This document shows, in pieces, positions 32,251-40,961 of a stretch of 64,000 bases of DNA. Location of the stretch: NCBI GenBank assembly GCA_905214525.1, contig CAJMMN010000007.1, positions 1 to 64,000 on the forward strand, read 5' to 3'. This DNA comes from an uncultured bacterium (GTDB lineage Bacteria > Actinomycetota > Coriobacteriia > Coriobacteriales > Coriobacteriaceae). The notes beneath the pieces are model-generated. The model searched no databases, was not told the DNA's origin, and saw only the letters and a list, made by a program, of their open reading frames with translations. The position numbers and the translations under genes are program-made. Numbering within the stretch: position 1 is the stretch's first letter; the number at the start of each line of letters is the position of its first letter.

Positions 32251-35141
32251 TGGCGCCGCTCGTGGCGCGCGCGCCACAGCTGTAGATAGTGCCCGATTTG
32301 TGCCGATTCGATGCGCTGATAGGAGCTCGTGGGCAGCGACGTTAAGAATTTCTTGCCGTAGCCCTTCGTCACCAGGCGCGGGTCGGCCAAGATGAGTACG
32401 CCACAATCGGTCGACGAGCGAATGAGGCGACCGGCCGCCTGCTTGACCTCGAGCACGGCCTCGGGCAGCGAATAGCGCGCCCAGGCGCGGTCTTCGCGCA
32501 GATTGCGCTCGCATGAGAGCGGGTCTGTGGGGCTCGAGAACGGCAGCTTGGGGATGATGACACAGCGCAGCGTCTCGCCGCTGGCGTCAAACCCTTCCCA
32601 AAAGGCCTTAAGCGCAAAGAGCGACGAGGCCGGTTCGTTGATAAAGCGATCGCGCAGGCGGCGAGGAGACGAGTTGCGCTGCTGGCAGTTGAGTTCCAGG
32701 CCCGCACGAGCCATCTTGGGCTCGACGCGATTGTACAGCTCCTCCATGTCACGCCTGTTGGTGAACAGCGTGAGCACCGAGCCACCCATGGCAAGATGAG
32801 CGTCGACCAGCACACGCTCGAGCGCCGAAAGATAGCCTTCGCGGTCGCGCGGATCGGGAATATCCCCAGCCACGACCACGGCCATATTCGAATCGAAGTC
32901 GTAGCTCGAATCCAAGTGCAGCGACGATGATGTCGAGGCACCGATGCGATCGAGGCCGACGGCGTGGTTAAAGTGCTCAAAGCTCTTGGAAACCGTCATA
33001 GTCGCCGATGCGAAGATAGCCGTGTGGACCTCGGGCAGCCACTCGGTTGCCAAGGCCTCGCCAATATCGATGCGCTCCGCGGTCATCGACTCGCCGCCGG
33101 CACGCAGCCTGCGATTGACTTGCAATGAGTACACGTAGTGTTCGTCGGTACCGTCAATGATGAGCTTGAGGTTCTCGGCCAGCTCGTGCAGGCGGCGCGA
33201 GATATCACCCAGGTCGACAACGACCTCGGGCTTGTCGGCGGCAACGGACTGCACGAGCGCGTCGACACTCTTGTCAGCTTGTTCCAATGCGTCGATGGCA
33301 GCGTAGGCCGACTGTAAGAAATCATGCCAGTCGTCAGATTCGCGCAGCTCGGGGCCAATCCATAGGTTCGCATTGTCATAGCCCCCGCGAGCACGGCGGC
33401 CAAGCTCGCGAACGCCGTCAAACACATCGGCAATCGCCATGCTCGCACGCGCAACCGTCGACGTCGCCTTGGCGGTAAGACCCAGGTAGAGCGTAGAGCC
33501 CTCCGAGGTTGCCAAATCGCGGGAAACCTGGCTCAGCGCACCGGCGCTCGAGCCACCCAGGCGCTCAAACAGAACGCGCGATTCATCCGCCGACACCACG
33601 CGCGCCCATTGACGGCGTGCCTCGCGCTCGATGGAGTGGGCCTCATCGATCACCCAGTGACGAATCGGAGGCAAGATTCTGCCCTCGGCCGCAACATTGC
33701 GGAACAGCAGGGAATGGTTGGTGACCACCACATCGGCATGCGCTGCACGACGGCGAGCGCCGTGGACCAGGCATTTATCGGGGAAGAACGGGCATAGGCG
33801 ACGGGCGCACTCGCGCGACGCCGTCGTAAAGTCGGGACGGTTGACACTGCGCCAGCGAATGCCGAGCGAGTCGAGGTCGCCATCGGCCGACTGACACACG
33901 TACGCCATGATGACCGCGACTGCCGTAAGCGTGTCGGCGGGATCACGCTTAGTCGTAATTTCGACTTGGCCGCGGCTCATGCGCTCAAGCTTGCGCAAGC
34001 ATGGATAGTGGTCATAGCCCTTAAGGGCGCAAAACGATAGGCCGCCGTCCAGCTGCTCGGCAAGTTTGGGCAGCTCGTGATACATGAGCTGGTCGGCAAG
34101 ATTATTCGATTTGGTCGCAATACCAACCGTGATGTTGTTGCGGCGCGCGGCCTCGGCAAAAGGCACTAGGTAAGCCATCGATTTGCCGACGCCCGTCCCC
34201 GCCTCAATCACGCGATGCGTTCCCGTAACGAGTGCGTCACGGACCTCGAGCGCCATCGCGATTTGCTCATCGCGCGGCTCGTACGTGGGATACATGCGAT
34301 TAACCAGGCCGCCCGGCGCATAGTCCGCCTCGATTTCCTCGCGGCTCGGCATCTTAAGGACCGGCAGCTCGTCCGCATCAACGCGATCATCGGCCCGATC
34401 GGCCTTGAGTACGTCGGCGCGGGCGGCGCTGAGAGAGAAGATGGAACCGGGGTTCTGTCCCGCCAAGAAGGAGAAGATGGGACGATAGGACCAGGGTACG
34501 TCGGGGTGCATGTCGGCCAGGCGCGTCATTAAGCCCTGAGGCAAGTCGGTGAGCGCCACGAGTAACACGCGCCACACACCACACAGGGCGTCGACATCGG
34601 CGTTGGCGCGGTGCGACACCGAGTCGCAGCCAAACAGGTCGGCCATGAAAGACAGCTTATGCGAGGCCAGGCGCGGAAGCGCGATGCGCGACAGTGCCAG
34701 CGAATCGATCCAGATGTCGCTGACGTTGACACCGCCCTTGACCGACTCGATAAACGAACGGTCGAAGGTGGCGTTATGCGCAATCACCGGGCAGCCGCCG
34801 ACAAAATCGGCGAGAGCGGCCACGGCCTCGACGGCCGATGGGGCATCCACCACATCGGCGTTTGTAATGCTCGTGAGTTCGGTAATCTCGGCGGGAATCA
34901 GCTGCTTGGGATGCACGAAGGTATCGAACCGATCGACAACCTCGCGGCCCGAAAGGCGGGCCGCTGATATCTCGATAAGCTCGTTGTCCTGCACCGAAAG
35001 ACCCGTGGTCTCGGTATCGAGGACGATAACATCTTCCTCGATGAGACCAAACGATTGGGTTTTGGCGCGGTCGGCAAGCGTGGCATAGGAGTCGATGACA
35101 AACTGCGGCGTTCCTGACGAAACCGCGTCCTTGATTAGCAT
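32247..35141 (-). CDS. dinG: DinG-family helicase with N-terminal DEDD exonuclease domain
   Basis: 964 aa. Residues about 38-200 are a DnaQ-type 3'-5' exonuclease: VLDTETTGL supplies the D and E, IAHNATFDRSF the next Asp, and an AHRANADVDAL-like segment (HRANADVDALCG) the last. Residues about 280-964 are an XPD/DinG superfamily 2 helicase with Walker A AGTGVGKSMAYL and DEAH in HWVIDEAHS. Cysteines spaced like an Fe-S cluster lie between them (CALKGYDHYPC, CARRLCPFFPDKC). This fused form is common in Gram-positives and acts on damaged or structured DNA. The ATG overlaps the end of ddl, so it is translationally coupled to it. Confidence 0.92.
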   Translation of the reverse strand: MLIKDAVSSGTPQFVIDSYATLADRAKTQSFGLIEEDVIVLDTETTGLSVQDNELIEISAARLSGREVVDRFDTFVHPKQLIPAEITELTSITNADVVDAPSAVEAVAALADFVGGCPVIAHNATFDRSFIESVKGGVNVSDIWIDSLALSRIALPRLASHKLSFMADLFGCDSVSHRANADVDALCGVWRVLLVALTDLPQGLMTRLADMHPDVPWSYRPIFSFLAGQNPGSIFSLSAARADVLKADRADDRVDADELPVLKMPSREEIEADYAPGGLVNRMYPTYEPRDEQIAMALEVRDALVTGTHRVIEAGTGVGKSMAYLVPFAEAARRNNITVGIATKSNNLADQLMYHELPKLAEQLDGGLSFCALKGYDHYPCLRKLERMSRGQVEITTKRDPADTLTAVAVIMAYVCQSADGDLDSLGIRWRSVNRPDFTTASRECARRLCPFFPDKCLVHGARRRAAHADVVVTNHSLLFRNVAAEGRILPPIRHWVIDEAHSIEREARRQWARVVSADESRVLFERLGGSSAGALSQVSRDLATSEGSTLYLGLTAKATSTVARASMAIADVFDGVRELGRRARGGYDNANLWIGPELRESDDWHDFLQSAYAAIDALEQADKSVDALVQSVAADKPEVVVDLGDISRRLHELAENLKLIIDGTDEHYVYSLQVNRRLRAGGESMTAERIDIGEALATEWLPEVHTAIFASATMTVSKSFEHFNHAVGLDRIGASTSSSLHLDSSYDFDSNMAVVVAGDIPDPRDREGYLSALERVLVDAHLAMGGSVLTLFTNRRDMEELYNRVEPKMARAGLELNCQQRNSSPRRLRDRFINEPASSLFALKAFWEGFDASGETLRCVIIPKLPFSSPTDPLSCERNLREDRAWARYSLPEAVLEVKQAAGRLIRSSTDCGVLILADPRLVTKGYGKKFLTSLPTSSYQRIESAQIGHYLQLWRARHERRH

Positions 35142-36100
35142 GCAATGCCCGCTCGACGAAGGCCCATACGGATCAGGCTGTCACAGACCTGCGGGAACGT
35201 CATGTCGTCGGTGTGGCGGATCTCATCCGGATACAGCGACGTATCGGTCATGCCGGGAATGGTATTGGTCTCGAGGATAACGGGGCCGTCCTCGCTCACA
35301 ATAAAGTCGCTGCGCGAGATACCCAGGCAACCGAGGGCCTTGTGAGCGGCACAGGCAAGTTCCTGAGCGCGAGCGTAATTCTCGGGTGAAATCTGCGCCG
35401 GAATGCGATGGATATCCGTAGGGTCGACATACTTCACGTCCAGATCATAGAACTCGCAGTCCTCGGGCTTACGAATCTCGACAATCGGCAGGGCGCGCAC
35501 GTCATCTTCGCCGTATACGCCGACGGTGATCTCGGTACCCTCGATGCACTTCTCAACCAGCACTTTGTCGCCGTACTCAAACGCCTTGGCGATTGCCGCG
35601 GGCAGCTCGGAGGGCTCATGGACCAGGGAAATGCCATAGCTGGAACCGTTGACGGCCGGCTTCACAAAGCAGCGCTCGCCACAAACCTCGACGATATGAT
35701 CGATATCGACTTCATCGCCCACCTCGAGCGCGAGGCCGAGGGCAATGGGAATGCCTGCCTTGGCGTACAGGAGCTTAGAGACCTCCTTGTCGGCACCGCA
35801 GGCGCTGGCAAGCACGCCCGAGGCTGTGTAGGGGATACCCAGGGTCTCCATGGCACCCTGCATGGCACCATCCTCACCGCCGGCGCCGTGCATGGCGATA
35901 AATGCCACGTCGAAACCACCGGTCGCCATGGTTACCATAAAATCATCGGCAGCCGTGTCGAGCAGCTCCACCGAAGTGTAGCCGGCCTCCTTCAAGGCCG
36001 CCACGACGTTCTTTCCCGAATTGAGCGAAATCTCGCGCTCAGCGGAATGACCGCCCGCCAAGACCGCTACGTGCATGTTCTCTAGGCTTTTACCCGGCAT
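35135..36100 (-). CDS. ddl: D-alanine--D-alanine ligase
   Basis: 321 aa ATP-grasp enzyme making the D-Ala-D-Ala dipeptide for peptidoglycan. Visible: HVAVLAGGHSAEREISLNSG with the N-terminal D-Ala-site Glu, ACGADKEVSKLLYAKAGIP, the NGSSYGIS loop with the conserved Ser, EKCIEGTEITVGVYG, KYVDPTDIHRIPA with the conserved KY of D-Ala ligases, and the metal-binding ILETNTIPGMTDTSLYP. Features suit D-Ala rather than D-Lac activity. ATG 36100 has GAGGAGGAG seven bases upstream, preferred over the internal ATG at 36076. First gene of a unit with dinG. Confidence 0.95.
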   Translation of the reverse strand: MPGKSLENMHVAVLAGGHSAEREISLNSGKNVVAALKEAGYTSVELLDTAADDFMVTMATGGFDVAFIAMHGAGGEDGAMQGAMETLGIPYTASGVLASACGADKEVSKLLYAKAGIPIALGLALEVGDEVDIDHIVEVCGERCFVKPAVNGSSYGISLVHEPSELPAAIAKAFEYGDKVLVEKCIEGTEITVGVYGEDDVRALPIVEIRKPEDCEFYDLDVKYVDPTDIHRIPAQISPENYARAQELACAAHKALGCLGISRSDFIVSEDGPVILETNTIPGMTDTSLYPDEIRHTDDMTFPQVCDSLIRMGLRRAGIAC

Positions 36101-36185
36101 GGGCAGACTCCTCCTCTATAATTTCTGCAGCTGATACCATATTGTAGCGATACCCTCTACGTTTCCCCAAAATCGAAAGGCTTCC

Positions 36186-37238
36186 ATGAATCCCAGGACT
36201 AAATCTCAGGACATTCGCGACTTGAGCCAAAACGATATTCGCGAGCTCGTGGCCGAACTTGGCCAGCCCGCCTTCCGCGCGAAGCAGCTCATCGAATGGG
36301 TCTTTGAGAAGAACGTTTGTTCGTTTGACGATATGACCAACCTCCCCAAGGCTTTCCGTGAGCAGCTTAAAGAGGCTTTTGCCTTTGATACGCCGACTGA
36401 ACTCACCAAGCAGGTTTCCAAAGATGGCTCGCGCAAGTATCTGCTCGAGTACCACGATGGCATTTCCGTCGAGACTGTCGGCATGCCCCGTCGTAACAAG
36501 CTTTCCGTCTGCGTTTCCACCCAGGCAGGCTGCGGCATGGGCTGTGCCTTTTGCGCTACCGGTCTCAACGGCCTCAAGCGCTCTCTGACCGCTCAAGAGA
36601 TCGTCGACCAGGTGCTTCATGTATCCAACGACTTTGGCGAGCGTGCCACAAGCGTTGTCTTCATGGGCCAGGGCGAGCCGTTTGCCAACTACGACGAGGT
36701 TCTCAAGGCGCTGCGTATCCTCAACGACCCCGATGGCATCGGTATCGGCGCTCGTCACCTCACCGTCTCTACCAGCGGCGTTATTCCCGGTATTCGCAAA
36801 TTTGCCGATATCCCCGAGCAGTTCACCCTTGCCGTTTCCCTGCATTCCGCCATCCAGTCGACGCGCAATAAGCTCATGCCCGGTGTTAAGAAGTACACGC
36901 TGCTTCGCCTTCACGAGGCGCTTCAGCTCTACACCGAGAAAACTGGTCGCCGCCCGACCTATGAGTATGCCATGATCGAAGGCGTCAACGATACGAATCC
37001 CGAGATGCAGGCACTCTGCGACTTCTGCGAGGGAACGCTGTGCCACGTTAACCTGATTCAACTTAACGACATCGAGGGCAGCCCGCTCAAGCCGTCGCCG
37101 ATCCATAAGGTTGAGGATCTTCAGCGTCGTCTTGAGTCCCGTGGCATCGAGACCACGATTCGTAACTCCCGTGGTAACGATATTGACGCCGCTTGCGGAC
37201 AGCTGAAACAGCGCTTTAAAGTTCAGAAGAACGCATAG
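36186..37238 (+). CDS. rlmN: 23S rRNA (adenine2503-C2)/tRNA methyltransferase
   Basis: 350 aa dual-specificity radical-SAM enzyme that methylates C2 of A2503 in 23S rRNA and A37 of some tRNAs. The radical-SAM cluster motif CxxxCxxC is seen in AGCGMGCAFCATG; further marks are MGQGEPFANYDEVLKA, LAVSLHSA, GVNDT and a C-terminal RNSRGNDIDAACGQL containing the catalytic Cys. Length is typical. AAAGG lies just before the ATG. Divergent from ddl; followed by a strong terminator. Confidence 0.96.
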   Translation: MNPRTKSQDIRDLSQNDIRELVAELGQPAFRAKQLIEWVFEKNVCSFDDMTNLPKAFREQLKEAFAFDTPTELTKQVSKDGSRKYLLEYHDGISVETVGMPRRNKLSVCVSTQAGCGMGCAFCATGLNGLKRSLTAQEIVDQVLHVSNDFGERATSVVFMGQGEPFANYDEVLKALRILNDPDGIGIGARHLTVSTSGVIPGIRKFADIPEQFTLAVSLHSAIQSTRNKLMPGVKKYTLLRLHEALQLYTEKTGRRPTYEYAMIEGVNDTNPEMQALCDFCEGTLCHVNLIQLNDIEGSPLKPSPIHKVEDLQRRLESRGIETTIRNSRGNDIDAACGQLKQRFKVQKNA

Positions 37239-37256
37239 GGGAGTCGCACTCCAAAA

Positions 37257-37272
37257 CGTTTCATGTGAAACA
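37257..37272. promoter_or_regulatory. Degenerate parS-like site
   Basis: CGTTTCATGTGAAACA differs from the perfect parS TGTTTCACGTGAAACA at two positions. It lies about 2 kb from the three perfect sites. May bind ParB weakly or be chance. Confidence 0.4.
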
Positions 37273-37275
37273 TCG

Positions 37276-37312
37276 AACGGCCCCGGTTGCAGGATATGCA
37301 ACCGGGGCCGTT
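37276..37312 (+). terminator. rlmN terminator
   Basis: AACGGCCCCGGTTGC and GCAACCGGGGCCGTT arms, seven-base loop, then TTTCATTTAT, about 40 bases past the stop. Confidence 0.85.
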
Positions 37313-37372
37313 TCATTTATTGACCTCAATTTTGGAGCAGCTGCCACCTTTCCCATTTTTACGGACAAAATA

Positions 37373-37409
37373 GGGGGCCCTTGTCTCATGAATCAGACAA
37401 GGGCCCCTT
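37373..37409 (-). terminator. Terminator downstream of the parA-parB operon
   Basis: AGGGGGCCCTTGTCT and AGACAAGGGCCCCTT arms with a short loop, followed on the minus strand by a T-rich stretch. It ends the parA-parB-small protein transcript. Confidence 0.75.
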
Positions 37410-37436
37410 AAAATATGCAGGGTAATTGTTAGGTAC

Positions 37437-37691
37437 CTAATAGCCTACATTTTCCCATTGGTTGCTAACCCAACCTTGATTAATCTTAGGATTTTTCGTT
37501 ACCTGAGCAGTGCGCATGGCAACATCTTCTGTCATAACATCCATTTTCTTCTTGGACGTATCAACGATATCTTGCGCGCCACGAAGCAAACGACCTCGAA
37601 GTTCATCGTCTGTCGCGATCTTATAGCCAGCAAAGGCACCAGCTGCGACAGTCGTCGCCAATGCAGTCGCAGTAAAAATCTTATTCCTCAT
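37437..37691 (-). CDS. Small YtxH-like membrane-anchored protein
   Basis: 84 aa: N-terminal RNKIFTATALATTVAAGAFAGYKIA forms one membrane helix, followed by a charged helical part (DELRGRLLRGAQDIVDTSKKKMD) reminiscent of YtxH-type small proteins. Function unknown. ATG 37691 has AAGGAGG five bases upstream; it overlaps the end of parB by 11 bases, so it is the last gene of the parA-parB operon. Confidence 0.65.
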   Translation of the reverse strand: MRNKIFTATALATTVAAGAFAGYKIATDDELRGRLLRGAQDIVDTSKKKMDVMTEDVAMRTAQVTKNPKINQGWVSNQWENVGY

Positions 37692-38586
37692 CTTGGCCTC
37701 CTTGGTCAAACTGAATCATTTCACCAAGAATACGAGAGAGCTCTTCCTCGTCTTTAAACTCAATTTCAATCTTATTCTTTCCACGCGAGCTCTTCACACG
37801 CACGTTGGTATTAAATAGCTGGCGAAGCACACGGGCAGCCTTTTTAAAAGACTGAGGCGTTGCAGGCCTCGGCGTCTTAGGCGTCTCTCCGGCAGAAAAC
37901 AACGGAGCAAGATTTTCTGTCGCTCTTACGGAAAGGCCCTCTGCAACAACCTTTTCTGCAAGTCTAATTCGAGCATCCTCATAGGGAACTGCAAGAATCG
38001 CACGTGCATGACCAGCAGTAAGTGTACCCTCAAAAATCATCTGCTGAACTACTTCGGGGAGATCAAGAAGGCGCAACGAATTTGTAATTGCAGAGCGTGA
38101 TTTGCTTACTGCCTTCGACAATGCCTCCTGGGTCATGCCGCTGGCATCGATAAGCTGTCGATAGCCCTTAGCCTCTTCGACGGGATTCAGATCAGAACGC
38201 TGAAGGTTTTCGATAAGAGCAAGAGCCAGCATCTCTTCATCATTAACATCTTTAATGATGACAGGCAGTTCCTCAAGACCAGCAAGCTTTGACGCCTGGT
38301 AACGACGCTCACCAGCGATGATCTCATAGCCGTTTCCATGCTTGCGAACCAAGAGCGGCTGCAAAACACCATGTTCTTGGATTGACTCGCTCAACTCGCG
38401 AAGTTCAGTTTCATTAAAGTGAATTCGCGGTTGATTAGGGTTGGGAACGATATCCTCAATAGGTAGTTTTGTTTCAGATGCGGCATTTGAAGCAGATGCA
38501 GCAGAACTACCGGTCTCATACTCAGCCTCTGAGACCAAAGCATTGAGTCCGCGTCCCAATCCACCACGTTTCTTTGCACTAGGCAC
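37681..38586 (-). CDS. parB: Chromosome-partitioning protein ParB/Spo0J
   Basis: 301 aa CTP-dependent DNA clamp that loads at parS. N-terminal KKRGGLGRGLNALV; ParB/Srx CTPase domain with the box II GERRYQASKLAG region (IIAGERRYQA); helix-turn-helix with SGMTQEALSKAVSKSRSAITNSLRLL that reads parS; C-terminal dimerisation segment ending in a Glu-rich tail. The start overlaps the end of parA. Three parS sites lie just beyond parA. Base composition of this gene is distinctly A+T-richer than neighbours such as rlmN. Confidence 0.96.
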   Translation of the reverse strand: MPSAKKRGGLGRGLNALVSEAEYETGSSAASASNAASETKLPIEDIVPNPNQPRIHFNETELRELSESIQEHGVLQPLLVRKHGNGYEIIAGERRYQASKLAGLEELPVIIKDVNDEEMLALALIENLQRSDLNPVEEAKGYRQLIDASGMTQEALSKAVSKSRSAITNSLRLLDLPEVVQQMIFEGTLTAGHARAILAVPYEDARIRLAEKVVAEGLSVRATENLAPLFSAGETPKTPRPATPQSFKKAARVLRQLFNTNVRVKSSRGKNKIEIEFKDEEELSRILGEMIQFDQGGQDEE

Positions 38587-39379
38587 GCTTGATCACCTCT
38601 TTTGCAAGGTTCATATACGCTTTTGCACCCTTGTTTTGAGGTGCATAGGTAATTACCGGTTCTCCAAAAGACGGAGCTTCAGAGATTTTAACCGTACGGG
38701 GAATCAGCGTCTTAAACGCCTTATCACCAAAGTACGATTGAACTTCCTCAACAACCTGATTCGATAAAGAAGTACGTGAGTCATACATGGTCATAAGCAC
38801 GCCATAGGTGTCTAAGCCCTTGTTCAGACGCGATTTGACCATCTTCATTGACTCAAGCAGCTTCGTAACGCCCTCGAGTGCGTAGTACTCACACTGGATT
38901 GGAATCAAAACGCTGTCTGCTGCGGTCAAGGCATTGATAGTAAGCAGGCCGAGCGAAGGAGGACAGTCAATGAAAATAAAATCGAACTCGTCCTGAATCG
39001 GCTCAAGCAAATCTTTGAGGCGTGTTTCACGAGCAATTGCGCTTACGAGCTCAATTTCGGCACCTGCTAGCTGAATCGTAGCTGGAATTACGAATACCTT
39101 TTTGCAATTTGTATCAAGAACAAGCGATTCTGCCGGCACATCATTCAACAATGCATCATAGATGCAGTGATCAAGGTCTTCTTTTTCAATTCCAAATCCA
39201 CTGGTGCTGTTTCCCTGCGGATCAAAATCGACAATCAGTGTCTTACGACCCTGCTCACCCAGTGCTGCTGCAAGGTTCACAGCCGTCGTTGACTTACCGA
39301 CGCCGCCTTTTTGATTGATGATTGCAATGATACGCGTGTCTTTTGCGCTCTTAGAACGCTTAACGTCGCGAAATCCCAC
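38579..39379 (-). CDS. parA: Chromosome-partitioning ATPase ParA/Soj
   Basis: 266 aa. Deviant Walker A INQKGGVGKSTTAVNLA with its signature Lys, DFDPQGNSTSGFG, FIFIDCPPSLG Walker B and the rest of the MinD/ParA fold. It works with ParB to segregate origins and, in Bacillus, to control DnaA. The start is GTG 39379 with AGGAGG four bases upstream. First gene of the operon; its promoter region contains the parS cluster. Confidence 0.96.
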   Translation of the reverse strand: MGFRDVKRSKSAKDTRIIAIINQKGGVGKSTTAVNLAAALGEQGRKTLIVDFDPQGNSTSGFGIEKEDLDHCIYDALLNDVPAESLVLDTNCKKVFVIPATIQLAGAEIELVSAIARETRLKDLLEPIQDEFDFIFIDCPPSLGLLTINALTAADSVLIPIQCEYYALEGVTKLLESMKMVKSRLNKGLDTYGVLMTMYDSRTSLSNQVVEEVQSYFGDKAFKTLIPRTVKISEAPSFGEPVITYAPQNKGAKAYMNLAKEVIKRA

Positions 39380-39418
39380 GGTCCCTCCTGGTGTGTATTA
39401 AAGCTGTCAAACGGAGGA

Positions 39419-39434
39419 TGTTTCACGTGAAACA
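39419..39434. promoter_or_regulatory. parS site 1
   Basis: Perfect 16-bp palindrome TGTTTCACGTGAAACA, identical to the bacterial parS consensus, about 40 bases upstream of the parA start. Confidence 0.95.
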
Positions 39435-39457
39435 TTCCGATTCGATATCAACCGCCA

Positions 39458-39473
39458 TGTTTCACGTGAAACA
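39458..39473. promoter_or_regulatory. parS site 2
   Basis: Second perfect TGTTTCACGTGAAACA, centre 39 bp from site 1. Confidence 0.95.
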
Positions 39474-39496
39474 CTGCAAGTTATTAGTATCCATTA

Positions 39497-39512
39497 TGTT
39501 TCACGTGAAACA
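39497..39512. promoter_or_regulatory. parS site 3
   Basis: Third perfect copy, again 39 bp from the previous centre and ending one base before the rsmG stop codon. The regular 39-bp phasing may help ParB loading. Confidence 0.95.
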
Positions 39513-39513
39513 T

Positions 39514-40251
39514 CTAGGCAAGCGGATTCTTCTTTGCCATGCCATTTGCACGAGGCAATGAAACGGATGCCGGATGACTCTTTTTAAGAACAATGAACTC
39601 CCTGTGGCCCAAGCCCTCAGGCAAATCGATTGCGTCATTCAGAAGCAAAGTGAAGCCGCAAATCTTAGCTGCTGACATGCCGGAAGCAAGCTCCTCATCC
39701 GAAGGATTACCCTTGGTGATAACAAATAGCCCTCCGTCTTTGAGGAACGGAGCAGCATACTCAACAAGAATCGGTAGAGGGGCAAGTGCGCGGGCGGTTA
39801 CGACAGAAAACTGCTTCTTATGGCTTCGAGCATATTCTTCAAGGCGATCATGAACCGCATGAGCATGTTTCAATCCAAGAACATCAACAAAAGAATTGAC
39901 AGCATCAACCTTCTTACCAACAGAGTCAATATAAGTAGCTTTACGATGCGTGGTTATGGTTAACGGAATACCAGGGAAGCCCGCACCTGTTCCCATATCG
40001 AGCAAAGCTCCCTCAGGAGCCTTATTGATATAGGGGAGCAAAACAAGTGAGTCGAGGATATGAAGTACCACAGCATCTTCTATGTTAAGAATACGGGTGA
40101 GATTGGTTGTCTTATTTGTTTCCAGAACCAAATCCAAATGTTGAATACATTTCCTCAGCTCAGTATCAGTTAAGCTCAAGGAATACTCTTTGCAATAGGA
40201 AGTTAGACGACTCAACATCTCGTCAGCCTGCTGATCAGTAAGTACTAACAA
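39514..40251 (-). CDS. rsmG: 16S rRNA (guanine527-N7)-methyltransferase
   Basis: 245 aa SAM-dependent methyltransferase (GidB) that modifies G527 of 16S rRNA; loss gives low-level streptomycin resistance in other bacteria. The SAM-binding LLDMGTGAGFPGIPL motif, TYIDSVGKKVDAVNSF and VVTARALAPLPILVEYA are typical. The frame extends to a TTG at 40299, but that codon lies in the T run of the khpB terminator; TTG 40251 has AAGGAG six bases upstream and is preferred. A+T-rich like parA and parB. Confidence 0.93.
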   Translation of the reverse strand: MLVLTDQQADEMLSRLTSYCKEYSLSLTDTELRKCIQHLDLVLETNKTTNLTRILNIEDAVVLHILDSLVLLPYINKAPEGALLDMGTGAGFPGIPLTITTHRKATYIDSVGKKVDAVNSFVDVLGLKHAHAVHDRLEEYARSHKKQFSVVTARALAPLPILVEYAAPFLKDGGLFVITKGNPSDEELASGMSAAKICGFTLLLNDAIDLPEGLGHREFIVLKKSHPASVSLPRANGMAKKNPLA

Positions 40252-40302
40252 CGAAAGCTCCTTTCTGACAAAAATCAGTGTATCGAGAACTTTTGACAAA
40301 AA

Positions 40303-40329
40303 AAGGGGACGTGGAAACCACGTCCCCTT
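40303..40329 (-). terminator. khpB terminator
   Basis: AAGGGGACGTGG and CCACGTCCCCTT arms with a three-base loop, followed on the minus strand by TTTTTTTG. It separates the khpB unit from rsmG. Confidence 0.9.
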
Positions 40330-40347
40330 AGCATAAGCTCGAGTAGA

Positions 40348-40917
40348 TTATCGAGCAACAATCACCACATGGCGATCGGGGTCAGAACCCTCAGAATGAG
40401 TATCGACGGCGTCATTGCCACGAAGTGCAATGTGAACCAGTCGGCGCTCGTAGGCATTCATGGGCGGAAGCGAAACACTCTTATGAGTGCGGATGGCACG
40501 CTCGGCAGCAGACTGAGCCATGGAGGCAACCTTGTCCTGACGGCGGCTCTTGTATCCCTCGACGTCCACTACAACCGGATACCTAAAGCCGAGCTTGCGG
40601 CTCACCAGCAATGAGAACATAACCTGAAGGGCATCAAGGGTGCGACCATGACGGCCAATGAGAACAGCAAGGTCGGGAGCCGCTACATCCAGAATCAGCT
40701 CACCCTCGTCGCCCTCATACTCATCGATAGGAGAGTTGGCGGCATCGAAGTGCGAAAGGATGGAACGCAGGATGGAAATCGCGACATCGGCAATGGTGTC
40801 GAGCTCCTCGTCGGTCAGCTCTTCACCAGCCTTGTAGCGCTGTGCAATCTCGGGATAATCGCCCGCGACCTGCGGGGCAACCTCCTCAAGCATATCCTCG
40901 ATGATCTCTTCAGACAT
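40348..40917 (-). CDS. khpB: KH/R3H RNA-binding protein KhpB (Jag/EloR)
   Basis: 189 aa. After an acidic N-terminus comes a KH domain with the GRHGRTLDALQ loop (GxxG variant) and an R3H domain (about 125-185) with MNAYERRLVHIALRG. KhpB partners KhpA in RNA binding linked to cell elongation and division. The Jag_N domain found at the front of many KhpB proteins is absent; the N-terminal 60 residues are acidic and unrelated in appearance. ATG 40917 has GGAG six bases upstream. Position after yidC is the conserved order. Confidence 0.9.
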   Translation of the reverse strand: MSEEIIEDMLEEVAPQVAGDYPEIAQRYKAGEELTDEELDTIADVAISILRSILSHFDAANSPIDEYEGDEGELILDVAAPDLAVLIGRHGRTLDALQVMFSLLVSRKLGFRYPVVVDVEGYKSRRQDKVASMAQSAAERAIRTHKSVSLPPMNAYERRLVHIALRGNDAVDTHSEGSDPDRHVVIVAR

Positions 40918-40961
40918 AACGTACTCCAAAAGTTAGGTACCTAAATAAGATTGATATCCCA

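Noticed and set aside
36090..37316. 408-codon minus-strand frame opposite rlmN
   Set aside because: rlmN is fully recognisable on the plus strand; the frame runs through the rlmN terminator and shows only mirror-composition protein.
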